Assembly (NCBI GenBank): GCA_965222315.1
Contig: OZ244951.1
Coordinates: 1,736,001-1,800,000, forward strand
Direction of reading: 5' to 3'
From: JACKII01 sp965222315
GTDB lineage: Bacteria > Pseudomonadota > Alphaproteobacteria > Bin95
DNA length: 64,000 nucleotides
Below are positions 43,152-52,130 of the stretch, in pieces. Made by a program: the position numbers and the translations under genes. Position 1 is the stretch's first letter; each line of letters starts with the position of its first letter. A model generated the notes under the pieces. It saw nothing but the letters and a program-made list of their open reading frames with translations. It had not been told where the DNA came from and made no database searches.

Positions 43152-44108
43152 ATGCAATTTGGCCTTTCCGTTCCCCACCGTGGCCCCCTAGCCAACCCCC
43201 AGGCGATCCGCGCCATCGCCGAGAGCGCAGAGGCGCTGGGCTATGACGTGCTGACCATCTCCGACCATATCGTCGTGCCACGCCAGATCGAGTCCAAATA
43301 TCCCTACAGCCCCGACGGCGGCTGGGCCGGTGGCGCTGACGGCATGTGCTTCGAGCAATTGTCGTTGCTCAACTATGTGGCCGGGATTACCAGCAAGGCC
43401 CGCCTGCTGACCTCCATCATGGTGATCCCCCACCGGGAGCCGATCTTCACGGCTAAGGCGCTGGCGACCGCCGACCAACTTTCCGGCGGACGGGTGGAAC
43501 TGGGCATCGGCACCGGCTGGATGCGGGAGGAGTTCGAATTGCTGCAGACGCCGGAATTCATGGAGCGCGGCGCTGTGACAGACGAATATATCCGCGCCTT
43601 CAAGACCCTCTGGACCGAGGAGAATCCCTCGTTCGAGGGTAAGTACACCCAGTTCAAAAACATCTTTTTCGAGCCGAAGCCCCTCCAGCCTGGCGGGCCG
43701 AAGGTCTGGGTTGGCGGCGAAAGCGGCAGGGCCCTGCGGCGGCTCGCTTCGTTGGGCGATGTCTGGTACCCGATTGCGGGCGGTAATCCGAAAGCGCCGC
43801 TGGATACGCTTGCCGCCTATGACGCGGCGCTCACCAAGCTGCGTCAGGCAGCGGAGAAGGCAGGCCGCGACCCGGCCAGCATCGGCCTTGCCTACAGCGC
43901 CATGGCACACTCCGAACAGGAGCAGCAAAGTTCCGACGGTGGCCGGATGTTGATGACCGGCAGCGCTGCCGCCCGTCAGGATGACGTGGCCGCGCTGGCG
44001 GAACGCGGCCTTTCCACCATGATCGTTAATGTCGCCGCCGGTTCGGTGGAGCGGGCGCTGGAAAAACAGCAAGCCTTTGCCGCGGACGTGATGGGCAAAT
44101 TTCAATGA
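43152..44108 (+). CDS. LLM-class flavin-dependent oxidoreductase
   Basis: A 318-residue luciferase-like monooxygenase fold (TIM barrel) enzyme. MQFGLSVPHRGPLANPQAIRAIAESAEALGYDVLTISDHIVVP is a typical beginning, RVELGIGTGWMREEFELL (about 115-132) the flavin-phosphate loop, and GPKVWVGGESGRALRR the later barrel strand. It uses FMN/FMNH2 or F420; the cofactor is not fixed by this sequence. The next gene overlaps by 4 bp (ATGA), so both work in one operon, probably in breakdown of a sulfur- or nitrogen-containing compound. Confidence 0.88.
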   Translation: MQFGLSVPHRGPLANPQAIRAIAESAEALGYDVLTISDHIVVPRQIESKYPYSPDGGWAGGADGMCFEQLSLLNYVAGITSKARLLTSIMVIPHREPIFTAKALATADQLSGGRVELGIGTGWMREEFELLQTPEFMERGAVTDEYIRAFKTLWTEENPSFEGKYTQFKNIFFEPKPLQPGGPKVWVGGESGRALRRLASLGDVWYPIAGGNPKAPLDTLAAYDAALTKLRQAAEKAGRDPASIGLAYSAMAHSEQEQQSSDGGRMLMTGSAAARQDDVAALAERGLSTMIVNVAAGSVERALEKQQAFAADVMGKFQ

Positions 44109-44569
44109 CAGGCCGGCCCAAGAAAGATCCGATCCTGGAAGCTACCAAGATCCAGGCCCGCGCAGTGATCCCGATAGTGAAGGCGATGGAGAAGGAACTC
44201 GGCAAGGAACGGGCGCATGCCATCGTGGGGAAGGCCATCGCCGAGAACTATGTCGCCTGGCGCAGCAAGCGCGGGTTCGTCCCGGACTCCCATCCGCGGG
44301 ATGAGGATGTCGACGGCCCAGCGTTCCCGGTGGAAAAGACGGTGGTGGAGGATTCCGCCTCGGCCTACGGCCACAATATCACCGGCTGCGCCTTCGCCGA
44401 CTATTTCCGCAGCATAGGTGAGCCGGAAATCGGCGCTCTCATGACCTGCGGCGTCGACTTCGCGGCGGAGGCGCATATGCGTCCCGGCTGGGAATTTACC
44501 CGCACCCAGACGCGCATGCAGGGTGCCCCCCATTGCGACTTCCGCTGGCGGTTGAAGAAGGCGAAGTAG
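44105..44569 (+). CDS. L-2-amino-thiazoline-4-carboxylic acid hydrolase-type protein
   Basis: A 154-residue protein of the ATC hydrolase family. The helical N-terminal half (AVIPIVKAMEKELGKERAHAIVGKAI, about 20-45) and the C-terminal ending with FTRTQTRMQGAPHCDFRW and its conserved Cys and His match that family as I know it; its best-known member opens the ring of 2-aminothiazoline-4-carboxylate to give S- or N-carbamoyl-cysteine. Many relatives probably act on other substrates. Coupled by ATGA to the LLM oxidoreductase. Confidence 0.75.
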   Translation: MTGRPKKDPILEATKIQARAVIPIVKAMEKELGKERAHAIVGKAIAENYVAWRSKRGFVPDSHPRDEDVDGPAFPVEKTVVEDSASAYGHNITGCAFADYFRSIGEPEIGALMTCGVDFAAEAHMRPGWEFTRTQTRMQGAPHCDFRWRLKKAK

Positions 44570-44573
44570 CCTC

Positions 44574-45359
44574 TCAACCGGCCAGATAATCGCGCGCGGC
44601 AATGCTCAATGTCACCGCACCGGTGACAGCGAGAAACAGCAGTGCTGCGTTGCGGAAATGGCGCTGGCCTCCCGTTCGGAAATAGCGGGAGCCGAGCCAG
44701 GTGCCGAGGGAATAGGCCGGCGTTGTGACGGCGGCGAACAGGAGAACCTCCGCCGTGAACATGCCATAGAACCAGAAGGGCACGAGCGCACAAAAATTCA
44801 GGCCGGTGATCGCGCCGATCGTGTTGGCGCGCTGCACCTCAACCGTGCCCGGCCGGGCGAGCGCGACGATTACGGCGGGCGGCCCACCGACACCGGCGGA
44901 ACCCTGGATAAAGCCTGCACCCGCGCCGGCCGCGACGAGCCTCCCCGTCCCACTGCTGGCGGGGAGGCTCCAGCCGCGCCAGAGCATCGTCACCATCAGC
45001 AGCACAAAACCGGCAATAGCCATCTTCATCAGAGCTGGGTCGAGCGAGACCAGCAGGGTTGCGCCGAGCGGCGCCGACACAAACGTGGCGAGGCCGAATG
45101 GGACGACAAACCGCCGTTCCGAATGGCGGATGGCGCTCGGCAACAGTTGGAACATCGCCGGCAGGCCCGCGAGCGTCGCGATGGCGACAGCGGCTTTCGG
45201 CCCAAGCAACAGGCTGATTACCAAAATGGATACCAGCGCGCCGCCGAAGCCGACAAAGCCGCGGATGAAGCCGCCGACAAAGGTCGCTACGGTAGCGATA
45301 ACCAGATGCCAAAGGCTCAAGCTAGCGATGGCGTCGGCGAAAAAACTGCTCACGGCCAC
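44574..45359 (-). CDS. TauE/SafE sulfite exporter-type membrane protein
   Basis: A 261-residue protein with about eight membrane segments and the internal repeat of the TauE/SafE family: GGFIRGFVGFGGALVSILVI (about 30-49) and GAGAGFIQGSAGVGGPPAVIVAL (about 145-167) are the two GxxxGxxGxGG-like blocks. The family exports sulfite or sulfonates. Its place between genes for an ATC hydrolase and CoA enzymes agrees with sulfur-compound use, but that is inference. Convergent with the ATC hydrolase gene, 4 bp apart. Confidence 0.88.
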   Translation of the reverse strand: MAVSSFFADAIASLSLWHLVIATVATFVGGFIRGFVGFGGALVSILVISLLLGPKAAVAIATLAGLPAMFQLLPSAIRHSERRFVVPFGLATFVSAPLGATLLVSLDPALMKMAIAGFVLLMVTMLWRGWSLPASSGTGRLVAAGAGAGFIQGSAGVGGPPAVIVALARPGTVEVQRANTIGAITGLNFCALVPFWFYGMFTAEVLLFAAVTTPAYSLGTWLGSRYFRTGGQRHFRNAALLFLAVTGAVTLSIAARDYLAG

Positions 45360-45398
45360 CGCCGGAGTGGAAGGCGGGCGGTATGCGGCCGCAATACG

Positions 45399-46157
45399 TC
45401 ACCCATAGTTGGGCGTCCGCTTCTCCTTGAAGGCGTTGATGCCTTCCTGAAATTCGGCGCTGGCCCGGACCTTGTCGCCTAAAGCCTGGTCGCGGTCTTC
45501 ATGGTGGGCGGCCTCGCTGGTAAGCATGGTGCTGATCTGCTGTTTCACCGCCTGCACCGCGGGCGGCGCGTTTGCGGCGATCATGCTGGCCGTCGCAATA
45601 GCCTTGTCCAGCACCTGCTCCTTTGGCAGCACCTCATTCACCAGGTTGATCTTGGCGGCTTCGGCTGCGGAGATCATGCGGGCGGTCAGGATCAGGTCCA
45701 TGGTGTGGACATAACCGATTTGGCGCACCAGCTTGGTCGCCGCGCCGCCGAAGGGGTAGACGCCCCACTTCACCTCCGGCAGGCCGAATTTCGCATGCTC
45801 GGCGGCGTAGCGGATGTCGGCGGCCAGCATGAATTCGATGCCGCCGCCCGCACAGGTGCCGTTTACGGCGGCGACGATGGGCTTGGAGAAAGGCGTCAGC
45901 TTCAACAGCGACTTGTTGACGATGGCCGCCATCTCCTCCGACGCGGTCAGATCGCCGGAGAGGTCCGCCCCGGCGCAGAAGGCCCGCTCCCCGGAACCCG
46001 TCGTGACAATGGCCCGGCAGGCCGGATCGGCGTCGAGCCGGTCCCAGAGTTCGCACAGTTCCATCATCATCTGGCGGCTCATGGCGTTCATCTTGGCGGG
46101 CTCGTCGATGGTGATCTGGACCACGTGACGGGCGGGCTCGGTCACGAGCAGCGGCAT
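45399..46157 (-). CDS. Enoyl-CoA hydratase/isomerase family protein
   Basis: A 252-residue crotonase-fold protein. AIVTTGSGERAFCAGADLSGD (about 48-68) and AVNGTCAGGGIEFMLAADIRYAA (about 98-120) form the oxyanion hole and CoA site; FGLPEVKWGVYPFGGA has the glutamate (EVKWG) expected as catalytic base in hydratases. It is divergent from the CoA ligase gene and 95 bp apart, and together with the ligase and reductase could process an acyl-CoA. Substrate not known. Confidence 0.9.
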   Translation of the reverse strand: MPLLVTEPARHVVQITIDEPAKMNAMSRQMMMELCELWDRLDADPACRAIVTTGSGERAFCAGADLSGDLTASEEMAAIVNKSLLKLTPFSKPIVAAVNGTCAGGGIEFMLAADIRYAAEHAKFGLPEVKWGVYPFGGAATKLVRQIGYVHTMDLILTARMISAAEAAKINLVNEVLPKEQVLDKAIATASMIAANAPPAVQAVKQQISTMLTSEAAHHEDRDQALGDKVRASAEFQEGINAFKEKRTPNYG

Positions 46158-46252
46158 TAGGAGCTTCCTTTTCGGGCTTGCCGGACTTGGTGGATTGGCA
46201 GCCAGGCGGTATCGTGCGGCACTTTTCCGAACCTTGCCGTTTCAGGCCGTCA

Positions 46253-47818
46253 ATGCAAAGTCCCTTCAGCCGCACAGCCTATGACCTATTGCGTGAGCAG
46301 GCGGCTCGCGCGCCGGATCATCCTGCGGTGATTGCGGACGGCGCAACCACTTCCTACCGGGCGTTAGCCGACACGGCGGCGCGGGTTGCCGGCAAGCTGC
46401 GTGCCGATGGCGTCAGACGGGGCGACCGGGTGGGCCTGCTCTCCAACAACCGGCTGGAATGGCTGGAGGTCTATTTCGGCGCGGCGACGTTGGGCGCGGT
46501 GCTGGCGCCCTTCAGCACCTGGTCCACGGCAGCGGAGCTCGAATTCCTGCTGGAAGACGCCCAGGTAGGGACCGTGTTCGCGCTATCCGACTATCGGGGA
46601 AAGGACTTCGCGGAGGAGGTCGTAAATTTGCGCGGCGCGGGCAAGGCGGACAGCGTTCGTACGGTGGTCCGGCTCGATCGGCCAGACTATCAAGCCTACC
46701 GGATGCATTCCCCGTTGGAGGAATTGAATCCGGGATATGGCCCGAGCGCGGGTGATACGCTGGTGATGCTCTATACGTCAGGTTCCAGTTCCCGGCCGAA
46801 ATGCGTGCCGCTCCAGCACTACGCCGCTATCGAAAACGGATTCAATATAGGCGAGCGGATGGGCGTTTCGGCGGATGACCGCTTCCTCATCTCCATCCCG
46901 CTGTTCTGGTCCTATGGCGCAGTCAACGCCCTGATCGCGGCGGTCAGCCATGGCTCCACCCTGGTGCTGCAAGGCCAGTTCGAACCGGGCGGCGCGCTCG
47001 ACCTGATCCAGGAACACCGCTGCACCGTGTTCTACACCCTGCCCGCCATGACCAGCGCCTTGCTGGCCCATGAGAATTTCCGTCCCGAACGCACCGCGAA
47101 CTTGCGGACCGGCGTCACCATTGGAGCGCCGCAGGATATTTTCAGCGCCGCCAACGACTTGGGCATGACCGAGATCTGCAACATTTATGGCCAGACCGAA
47201 GGCTACGGCAATTGCTGCGTCACGCCCCACCACTGGCCACTGGAGAAGCGGGCGCGCTGCCAGGGTCCGCCGCTGCCGGGCGTAACCGTCTGCATCCGCA
47301 ACCCGGAGACTGGCCAGGACTGCGCGACGGGCGAGGTCAGTGAAATCCTGCTGAAAGGCTATCTGACCCCCGGCTATGCCGGCGATAGCGCCTTCGCCAA
47401 TGGCGATGCATTCACTGAAGACGGCTTCTTCCGTTCCAGCGACCTGGGTTCGCTGACGGAGGAGGGGTATCTGGTCTATGCCGGCCGCATCTCGGAGATG
47501 ATCAAGCGCTCCGGGATCAACGTCTCCCCGGCCGAGGTCGAGGAAGCCTTGCAGCAGGCGGACGGTGTCTCGATTGCGGGCGTGACCGGCGTCGACGACC
47601 CGGTTAAGGGCGAGATCATTGTCGCCTTCGTTATTCCCGACCCCGGCCCGGAGCCCGACCCGCAGGCGCTCCGCCAGCATTGTCGCGGCCTGCTGTCGAG
47701 CTACAAGGTGCCGGACCGTATTTTTATCAAGCGGGAACTGCCGCTCACTCCCACCGGCAAGCTGATGCGCCGCGAGTTGCGGGCGCAGGCCACCGCTGAA
47801 GTTGCTAAGGATCAATAG
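46253..47818 (+). CDS. AMP-dependent acyl-CoA synthetase (ligase)
   Basis: Adenylates a carboxylate and couples it to CoA, 521 residues. TLVMLYTSGSSSRPKCVPLQH (about 168-188) is the ATP P-loop core; NIYGQTEGYGN (about 310-320) the second motif; FFRSSDLGSLTEEGYLVYAGRISEMIKRSGINVSP the third; and PLTPTGKLMRREL carries the catalytic lysine near the C-terminus. ATG 46253 begins the family domain; an earlier frame to 46178 has no clear ribosome site. The next gene, a reductase, is 2 bp away. Confidence 0.93.
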   Translation: MQSPFSRTAYDLLREQAARAPDHPAVIADGATTSYRALADTAARVAGKLRADGVRRGDRVGLLSNNRLEWLEVYFGAATLGAVLAPFSTWSTAAELEFLLEDAQVGTVFALSDYRGKDFAEEVVNLRGAGKADSVRTVVRLDRPDYQAYRMHSPLEELNPGYGPSAGDTLVMLYTSGSSSRPKCVPLQHYAAIENGFNIGERMGVSADDRFLISIPLFWSYGAVNALIAAVSHGSTLVLQGQFEPGGALDLIQEHRCTVFYTLPAMTSALLAHENFRPERTANLRTGVTIGAPQDIFSAANDLGMTEICNIYGQTEGYGNCCVTPHHWPLEKRARCQGPPLPGVTVCIRNPETGQDCATGEVSEILLKGYLTPGYAGDSAFANGDAFTEDGFFRSSDLGSLTEEGYLVYAGRISEMIKRSGINVSPAEVEEALQQADGVSIAGVTGVDDPVKGEIIVAFVIPDPGPEPDPQALRQHCRGLLSSYKVPDRIFIKRELPLTPTGKLMRRELRAQATAEVAKDQ

Positions 47819-47820
47819 AC

Positions 47821-48792
47821 ATGCGCGCCGTTCTCTGCCCCGAACTTGGCTCTATCGATAATCTGGTGGTGGGCGAGCGTGCGGCCCCCGCCATGATCCC
47901 CGGCGGCGTCCGCATCGGCGTGAAGGCCGCCGGTATCAACTTCCCCGACATCCTGATGGCGGAGGGCAAGTACCAGGTAAAGCCCGCGCTGCCCTTCACC
48001 CCCGGCCTGGAAGTGGCGGGCGAGGTGCTGGAGTGCGCGCCGGGCGTCACCCATTTGAAGCCCGGCGACCGGGTGCTGGCCTTCGCCCGGCACGGCGGCG
48101 GCTTTGCGGAGGAAATCGTGCTGCCGGACGAGATCGTCACGCCGATCCCTGACAGCATGGACTTCGTGACAGCGGCGGCTTTCCCTGTCGCCTACGGTAC
48201 CGCCCACTTCGCGTTGACCCATCGCGGCCACTTGAAAGCAGGCGAGACGCTGCTGGTGCTTGGCGCGACCGGCGGCGTTGGCATCGCGGCGATTGAGGTT
48301 GGCAAACTGTTGGGCGCGACCGTGATCGCGGCGGCAGGCACCGACGAGAAATGCGGAATCGCTAAGGACATAGGCGCGGACTTCGCCGTGAATTACGCGA
48401 CCGAATCCTTGCGCGACAAGGTGCGGGAATATTCCGGCGGCGCGGACGTGGTGTTCGATCCGGTCGGTGGCGATGCCTTCACTCAGTCCGTGCGCTGCAT
48501 TAACTGGGAAGGCCGCATCCTGATTATCGGCTTTGCGAGTGGCGACATCGCCCAGGCGGCCACCAACATGATCCTGGTGAAGAACTTCAGCGTCATCGGC
48601 GCGGTCTTCGGCGAGCATTCCGAGCGGTTCCCGGCTGAAACCCGCGACCGGCTGGTTTCCATCCTGCCAGAAGTCGCGACCGGCAGATTGAACCCGCGGG
48701 TCTGGAAGACCTATCCGCTGGAGGGGGTGCAGGATGCCCTCCGCGCCATCCAGGACCGCAAGGTCGTCGGCAAGATGGTGCTGACCGTCTGA
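47821..48792 (+). CDS. Zinc-type alcohol dehydrogenase / NADPH:quinone reductase
   Basis: A 323-residue MDR-family protein. PFTPGLEVAGEVLECAPGVTHLKPGDRVLAF (about 57-87) is the GroES-like fold; VLGATGGVGIAAIEVGKLLGATVIAAAG (about 145-172) the nucleotide fold; it lacks the zinc cysteines of classical alcohol dehydrogenases, which fits the quinone-reductase branch. Directly downstream of the CoA ligase (2 bp), so both are co-transcribed. The end is VVGKMVLTV as usual. Confidence 0.9.
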   Translation: MRAVLCPELGSIDNLVVGERAAPAMIPGGVRIGVKAAGINFPDILMAEGKYQVKPALPFTPGLEVAGEVLECAPGVTHLKPGDRVLAFARHGGGFAEEIVLPDEIVTPIPDSMDFVTAAAFPVAYGTAHFALTHRGHLKAGETLLVLGATGGVGIAAIEVGKLLGATVIAAAGTDEKCGIAKDIGADFAVNYATESLRDKVREYSGGADVVFDPVGGDAFTQSVRCINWEGRILIIGFASGDIAQAATNMILVKNFSVIGAVFGEHSERFPAETRDRLVSILPEVATGRLNPRVWKTYPLEGVQDALRAIQDRKVVGKMVLTV

Positions 48793-49110
48793 GGCCGCAC
48801 GGGCGGTTTCTCATAGCGCGTTGACATTATCTGGTTAGTGCTGGGGAAAGCTGGGAACCGGTCTTGGCTATATGTTAAATTGGGGCGACGGCATGAGCGA
48901 GCCACACGGCGACCAGGGTGCCAGCGTGTTCATTCTGCGGCCCGGGGCGCCGTGTATTTTAATGGCCGCGGTGCTGACGGCCGGCTACTGCCGCCCGGCA
49001 GGAAAGAAAAATTGCAGTGAGCCAGCGGCTGCGGCGGGCGCTCTTAACCTTCGGAAAGATGCGCGCCTCCGTTAGAGTGCCGTTGGTAAAATGCGACGAA
49101 ATAGCTGAAA

Positions 49111-49134
49111 CCCACAAGTGGGCGTTTTCTTTTG
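49111..49134 (+). terminator. Weak hairpin with T-rich tail, possible terminator
   Basis: CCCACAAGTGGG can form a 4-bp stem with a CAAG loop, followed by GCGTTTTCTTTT. It is about 320 bases after the reductase gene and 240 before the cold-shock start. Confidence 0.35.
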
Positions 49135-49327
49135 GCCGATGGCGGCGACTTGTAGTAGCTGGCGGCTGCGGATGCGTATTGATCGCAGGTGCGGGAAATA
49201 TTTCAGCTTGCACAAATTGGAAAACCGCCTATCTAAAGCGTGTCTCAAGACAGAATTTCTATGCGTACGATGCTTTCGGTTAATACCCTCTGCCTCAATA
49301 CCCAGCGACGTTCCGTAGAGGCGAGAA

Positions 49328-49349
49328 GCAACCGGGAGTGCCCGGTTGC
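49328..49349 (+). promoter_or_regulatory. Leader hairpin before the cold-shock gene
   Basis: GCAACCGGG and CCCGGTTGC form a perfect 9-bp stem with the tetraloop AGTG, 24 bases before the start codon. There is no T run, so it is more likely a stability or translation-control element than a terminator. Cold-shock mRNAs often have such structured leaders. Confidence 0.6.
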
Positions 49350-49373
49350 ATACACACTACCGAAAGACAAGTT

Positions 49374-49583
49374 ATGACCCAAGGTACCGTAAAGTGGTTC
49401 GATTCCGTCAAAGGCTTCGGATTTATTCAGCCGGATGACGGCTCCAAAGACGCATTCGTGCACATTTCCGCGGTTGAGCGCGCTGGCCTTTCCGGTCTGA
49501 GCGAAGGCCAGGTTGTGAACTACGACCTGCAGCCGGGCAAGAACGGCAAAGCCTCGGCGGAGAACCTGACGGTCGCGAAGTAA
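49374..49583 (+). CDS. Cold-shock protein (CspA family)
   Basis: A 69-residue single-domain nucleic-acid-binding protein. QGTVKWFDSVKGFGFIQPDDG (2-22) holds RNP1 (KGFGFI) and DAFVHISAVERAGL holds RNP2 (FVHI). It melts RNA structure or binds mRNA. The long leader with a stable hairpin agrees with post-transcriptional control. ATG 49374 gives the family start; an upstream in-frame GTG at 49338 lies in the hairpin loop. A strong terminator follows. Confidence 0.94.
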   Translation: MTQGTVKWFDSVKGFGFIQPDDGSKDAFVHISAVERAGLSGLSEGQVVNYDLQPGKNGKASAENLTVAK

Positions 49584-49639
49584 AACGACTGTATCAGGCT
49601 TGCGTCGATTGGCGCTTGTCCGCATGAAGTGACGGAAAC

Positions 49640-49672
49640 GGCGGCCGCTGGAAACAGCAGCCGCCGTTTTCT
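49640..49672 (+). terminator. Rho-independent terminator after the cold-shock gene
   Basis: GGCGGC-C-GCTG and CAGC-A-GCCGCC form ten pairs with one mismatch around a GAAA loop, followed by GTTTTCTT. It lies 57 bases after the stop. Confidence 0.9.
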
Positions 49673-49722
49673 TGTTCATTGCGGACTTTTGGAGTGCCCC
49701 CTCCCAAGACCCCGCGGATGCG

Positions 49723-50412
49723 CTAAACTTCCGACCACATGCGTTGCAGGTTGATGTAAATTTTATGCAGCCGCACGAAAGCTGGATGGTTGGGGCCGCC
49801 GGGCAAGGTGGATTGCAACTGACCCATCGCCTGCTGCAGGTCCAGCAGCACCTGCCGACGCTCCGGCTCGCGGATCAGGCTCTGAACCCAGCCAACCACC
49901 ACCTGGCGTACCCCCCGGGTCACCGGGTTCACGCGATGCAGGTAGTGGGTGGGGTAGATCACCGCGTGACCGGGCGGAAGCTTGAAAGCGGTTGGACTGA
50001 TATCGCTGTCAATGACCAGTTCGCCGCCCTCATACTCGCCTGGATCGCTGAGGAAAATGGTGAAGGACACGTCGGTGCGCATCGGCTTTGGCCCGAACCG
50101 GCCCATAATCGCATTGTCGACATGGTCGCCATAAGCCATGCCCGGCTCATAGCGGCTGAACAGGATGGACTGAATGTCCTTGGCCTGCGTGATCGTAAGG
50201 AAGTCCGCATTGTCGCGAAGATGGCGTTGCACCTTGTCCTTGAGCGCCTGATGCTCGGTGGAGGCAATATCGACCTCCAGGTTCTTCTTGACGTTCGCTG
50301 CGCCCCCGCGAGCCGTGCGCCGGCCATCGACATAGGAGACCTCTTCCAGTCGGCTTCGGAGCTCCGCCACCATCTGTGCCGGCATCAAGTTCGGGAAGGT
50401 TACGATCATCAT
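49723..50412 (-). CDS. PKHD-type hydroxylase (PiuC/Fe2+-dependent dioxygenase)
   Basis: A 229-residue Fe(II)/2-oxoglutarate oxygenase of the YbiX/PiuC family. AYGDHVDNAIM has His97-x-Asp99, THYLHRV has His159, and the arginine after it (PVTRGVRQ) binds 2-oxoglutarate. The N-terminal start MMIVTFPNLMP is usual. PiuC genes often sit beside iron-uptake genes under Fur; no siderophore receptor is seen here, so iron-related control is only an analogy. ATG 50412; convergent with the cold-shock gene. Confidence 0.9.
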   Translation of the reverse strand: MMIVTFPNLMPAQMVAELRSRLEEVSYVDGRRTARGGAANVKKNLEVDIASTEHQALKDKVQRHLRDNADFLTITQAKDIQSILFSRYEPGMAYGDHVDNAIMGRFGPKPMRTDVSFTIFLSDPGEYEGGELVIDSDISPTAFKLPPGHAVIYPTHYLHRVNPVTRGVRQVVVGWVQSLIREPERRQVLLDLQQAMGQLQSTLPGGPNHPAFVRLHKIYINLQRMWSEV

Positions 50413-50584
50413 GGGACGTTCTCTCCGGCCGGTCCGCAGGGGGCCTTGTTGACGGTTTGCCAAGGCTGAACCATAGCGGTGATTGCCGCCGGCACGAAAC
50501 TGTTGCTGCCAACGCCGCGTCAATCAGCTAGATTAGTCGCTGTCTGTTTCGCGCCCAATGGGGCGTCAAAGTGGGAGCCCGCTT

Positions 50585-52042
50585 ATGTCTACCGACTCCG
50601 AAATCGGCGCCGTCGACTACTCCACATCCATACCCAACAATGTTGACCTGAGCGCTGACCGCCGCGTGCTGCGCGCACTGGAGCGCTGGCATCCGGGCTA
50701 TCTGGACTGGTGGAAAGACATGGGGCCGGAAGGTTTCCAGGAGGCACTGGTCTATCTGCGCACCGCGGTGAACGTGGACCGCGAGGGCTGGGCCATGTTC
50801 GATTATGTGAAGATGCCGGAATACCGCTGGGGCATTCTGCTGGCGCCGCAGGAAGAGGGGCGTACCATTCCCTTCGGTCAGCACTACGGGGAGCCGGCCT
50901 GGCAGGAAGTGCCCGGCGAATACCGCGCCCTGCTGCGCCGTCTCATCGTGATCCAGGGCGACACCGAACCCGCGAGCGTTGAGCAGCAACGCCATCTCGG
51001 CAAGACCGCACCGAGCCTTTACGATCTCCGCAACCTGTTTCAGGTGAATGTGGAGGAGGGGCGGCACCTCTGGGCCATGGTTTATCTGCTGCAGAAATAC
51101 TTCGGCGCGGATGGCCGTGAGGAAGCAGAGGGCCTGTTGCAACGCCGTTCCGGCGACCATGACAAGCCGCGGATGCTGGGGGCGTTCAACGAGCAGACGC
51201 CGGACTGGCTGAGCTTCTTCATGTTCACCTACTTCACCGACCGCGACGGCAAAATGCAGTTGGAGAGCCTGGCGCAAAGCGGCTTCGACCCGCTCAGCCG
51301 CACCTGCCGCTTCATGCTGATGGAGGAAGCCCACCACATGTTCGTGGGCGAGCGCGGCGTCGGGCGCATCATCCAACGTACGGCGGACGCCATGAACGAA
51401 GCGGGGATCACTGACCCCTACGATGCCGACGCAATCCGCAAACTGGGCGTGATCGATCTGCCCGCAATCCAGCGCAAGGCGAACCTGCACTTCGCACTGA
51501 CGCTGGACCTGTTCGGGAACGAGCTTTCCACCAATGCCGGTAACGCCTTTAACGCCGGCATCAAGGGGCGGTTTCGCGAGACCTACATCCAGGACGACCA
51601 CAAGCTGGTGAATGATACGTACCCGGTCCTCCGCTTTGTGGACGGTGCATTCAAGGAAGTGCAGGAACCGGCGCTGGCAGCGCTCAATATGCGCCTGCGT
51701 GATGACTATATCGAGGACGCGGCACAGGGCGTGGCCCGCTGGAACAAGATCCTGAGCGACCGCGGCATCGATTTTGCCATCACCCTGCCGCACCAGGCAT
51801 TCTACCGCCAAATCGGCGCGTTTCAGGGTATGCTGGTCTCCCCGACCGGTGAGGTTCTGAGCGAGGGCGATTGGGCGAAGGCCGAGGGCGGTTTCCTGCC
51901 GACCCCGGAAGATTCCGACTACATCCAGTCGCTCATGCAACCGGTGACGGAGCCTGGCCAATATGCCAGCTGGATTGCCCCGCCCCGTGTCGGGATCGAC
52001 AACAAGGGCGGCGATTTTGAGTATGTCCGGATCGCTGCGTGA
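50585..52042 (+). CDS. boxB: Benzoyl-CoA 2,3-epoxidase, oxygenase subunit BoxB
   Basis: Di-iron oxygenase that epoxidises benzoyl-CoA in aerobic benzoate degradation. 485 residues, close to the known 470-480. NLFQVNVEEGRHLWAMVYLL (about 155-174) and FMLMEEAHHMFVGERG (about 240-255) each carry Glu and His for the di-iron centre. No boxA or boxC is adjacent; the nearest CoA enzymes are the ligase and crotonase at 45399-47818. A LuxR-type regulator follows on the same strand, 88 bp away. Related oxygenases may act on other aryl-CoA. Confidence 0.88.
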   Translation: MSTDSEIGAVDYSTSIPNNVDLSADRRVLRALERWHPGYLDWWKDMGPEGFQEALVYLRTAVNVDREGWAMFDYVKMPEYRWGILLAPQEEGRTIPFGQHYGEPAWQEVPGEYRALLRRLIVIQGDTEPASVEQQRHLGKTAPSLYDLRNLFQVNVEEGRHLWAMVYLLQKYFGADGREEAEGLLQRRSGDHDKPRMLGAFNEQTPDWLSFFMFTYFTDRDGKMQLESLAQSGFDPLSRTCRFMLMEEAHHMFVGERGVGRIIQRTADAMNEAGITDPYDADAIRKLGVIDLPAIQRKANLHFALTLDLFGNELSTNAGNAFNAGIKGRFRETYIQDDHKLVNDTYPVLRFVDGAFKEVQEPALAALNMRLRDDYIEDAAQGVARWNKILSDRGIDFAITLPHQAFYRQIGAFQGMLVSPTGEVLSEGDWAKAEGGFLPTPEDSDYIQSLMQPVTEPGQYASWIAPPRVGIDNKGGDFEYVRIAA

Positions 52043-52130
52043 GACACATCAGGCTCCAACCGTGAGGTAGCGCGCCATTGTGACCGTTTGGTTCTGTTTC
52101 CGACGGTACGGAACAAGAGGGTGACAGGTA

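Larger units (their letters stand above)
48793..49373. other. 581-bp stretch without a clear gene
   Basis: Between the reductase and the cold-shock gene. A short open frame (48893-49075, about 60 codons) overlaps other short frames and has no clear ribosome site or recognised motif, so it is not called. A weak hairpin with a T-rich run lies at 49111-49134 (CCCA/TGGG, CAAG loop), possibly a terminator. The last 120 bases are the long leader of the cold-shock gene and include a strong hairpin at 49328-49349. Confidence 0.6.

Noticed and set aside
48893..49075. Short open frame before the cold-shock gene
   Set aside because: No ribosome site, no conserved motif, overlapping alternatives in other frames.
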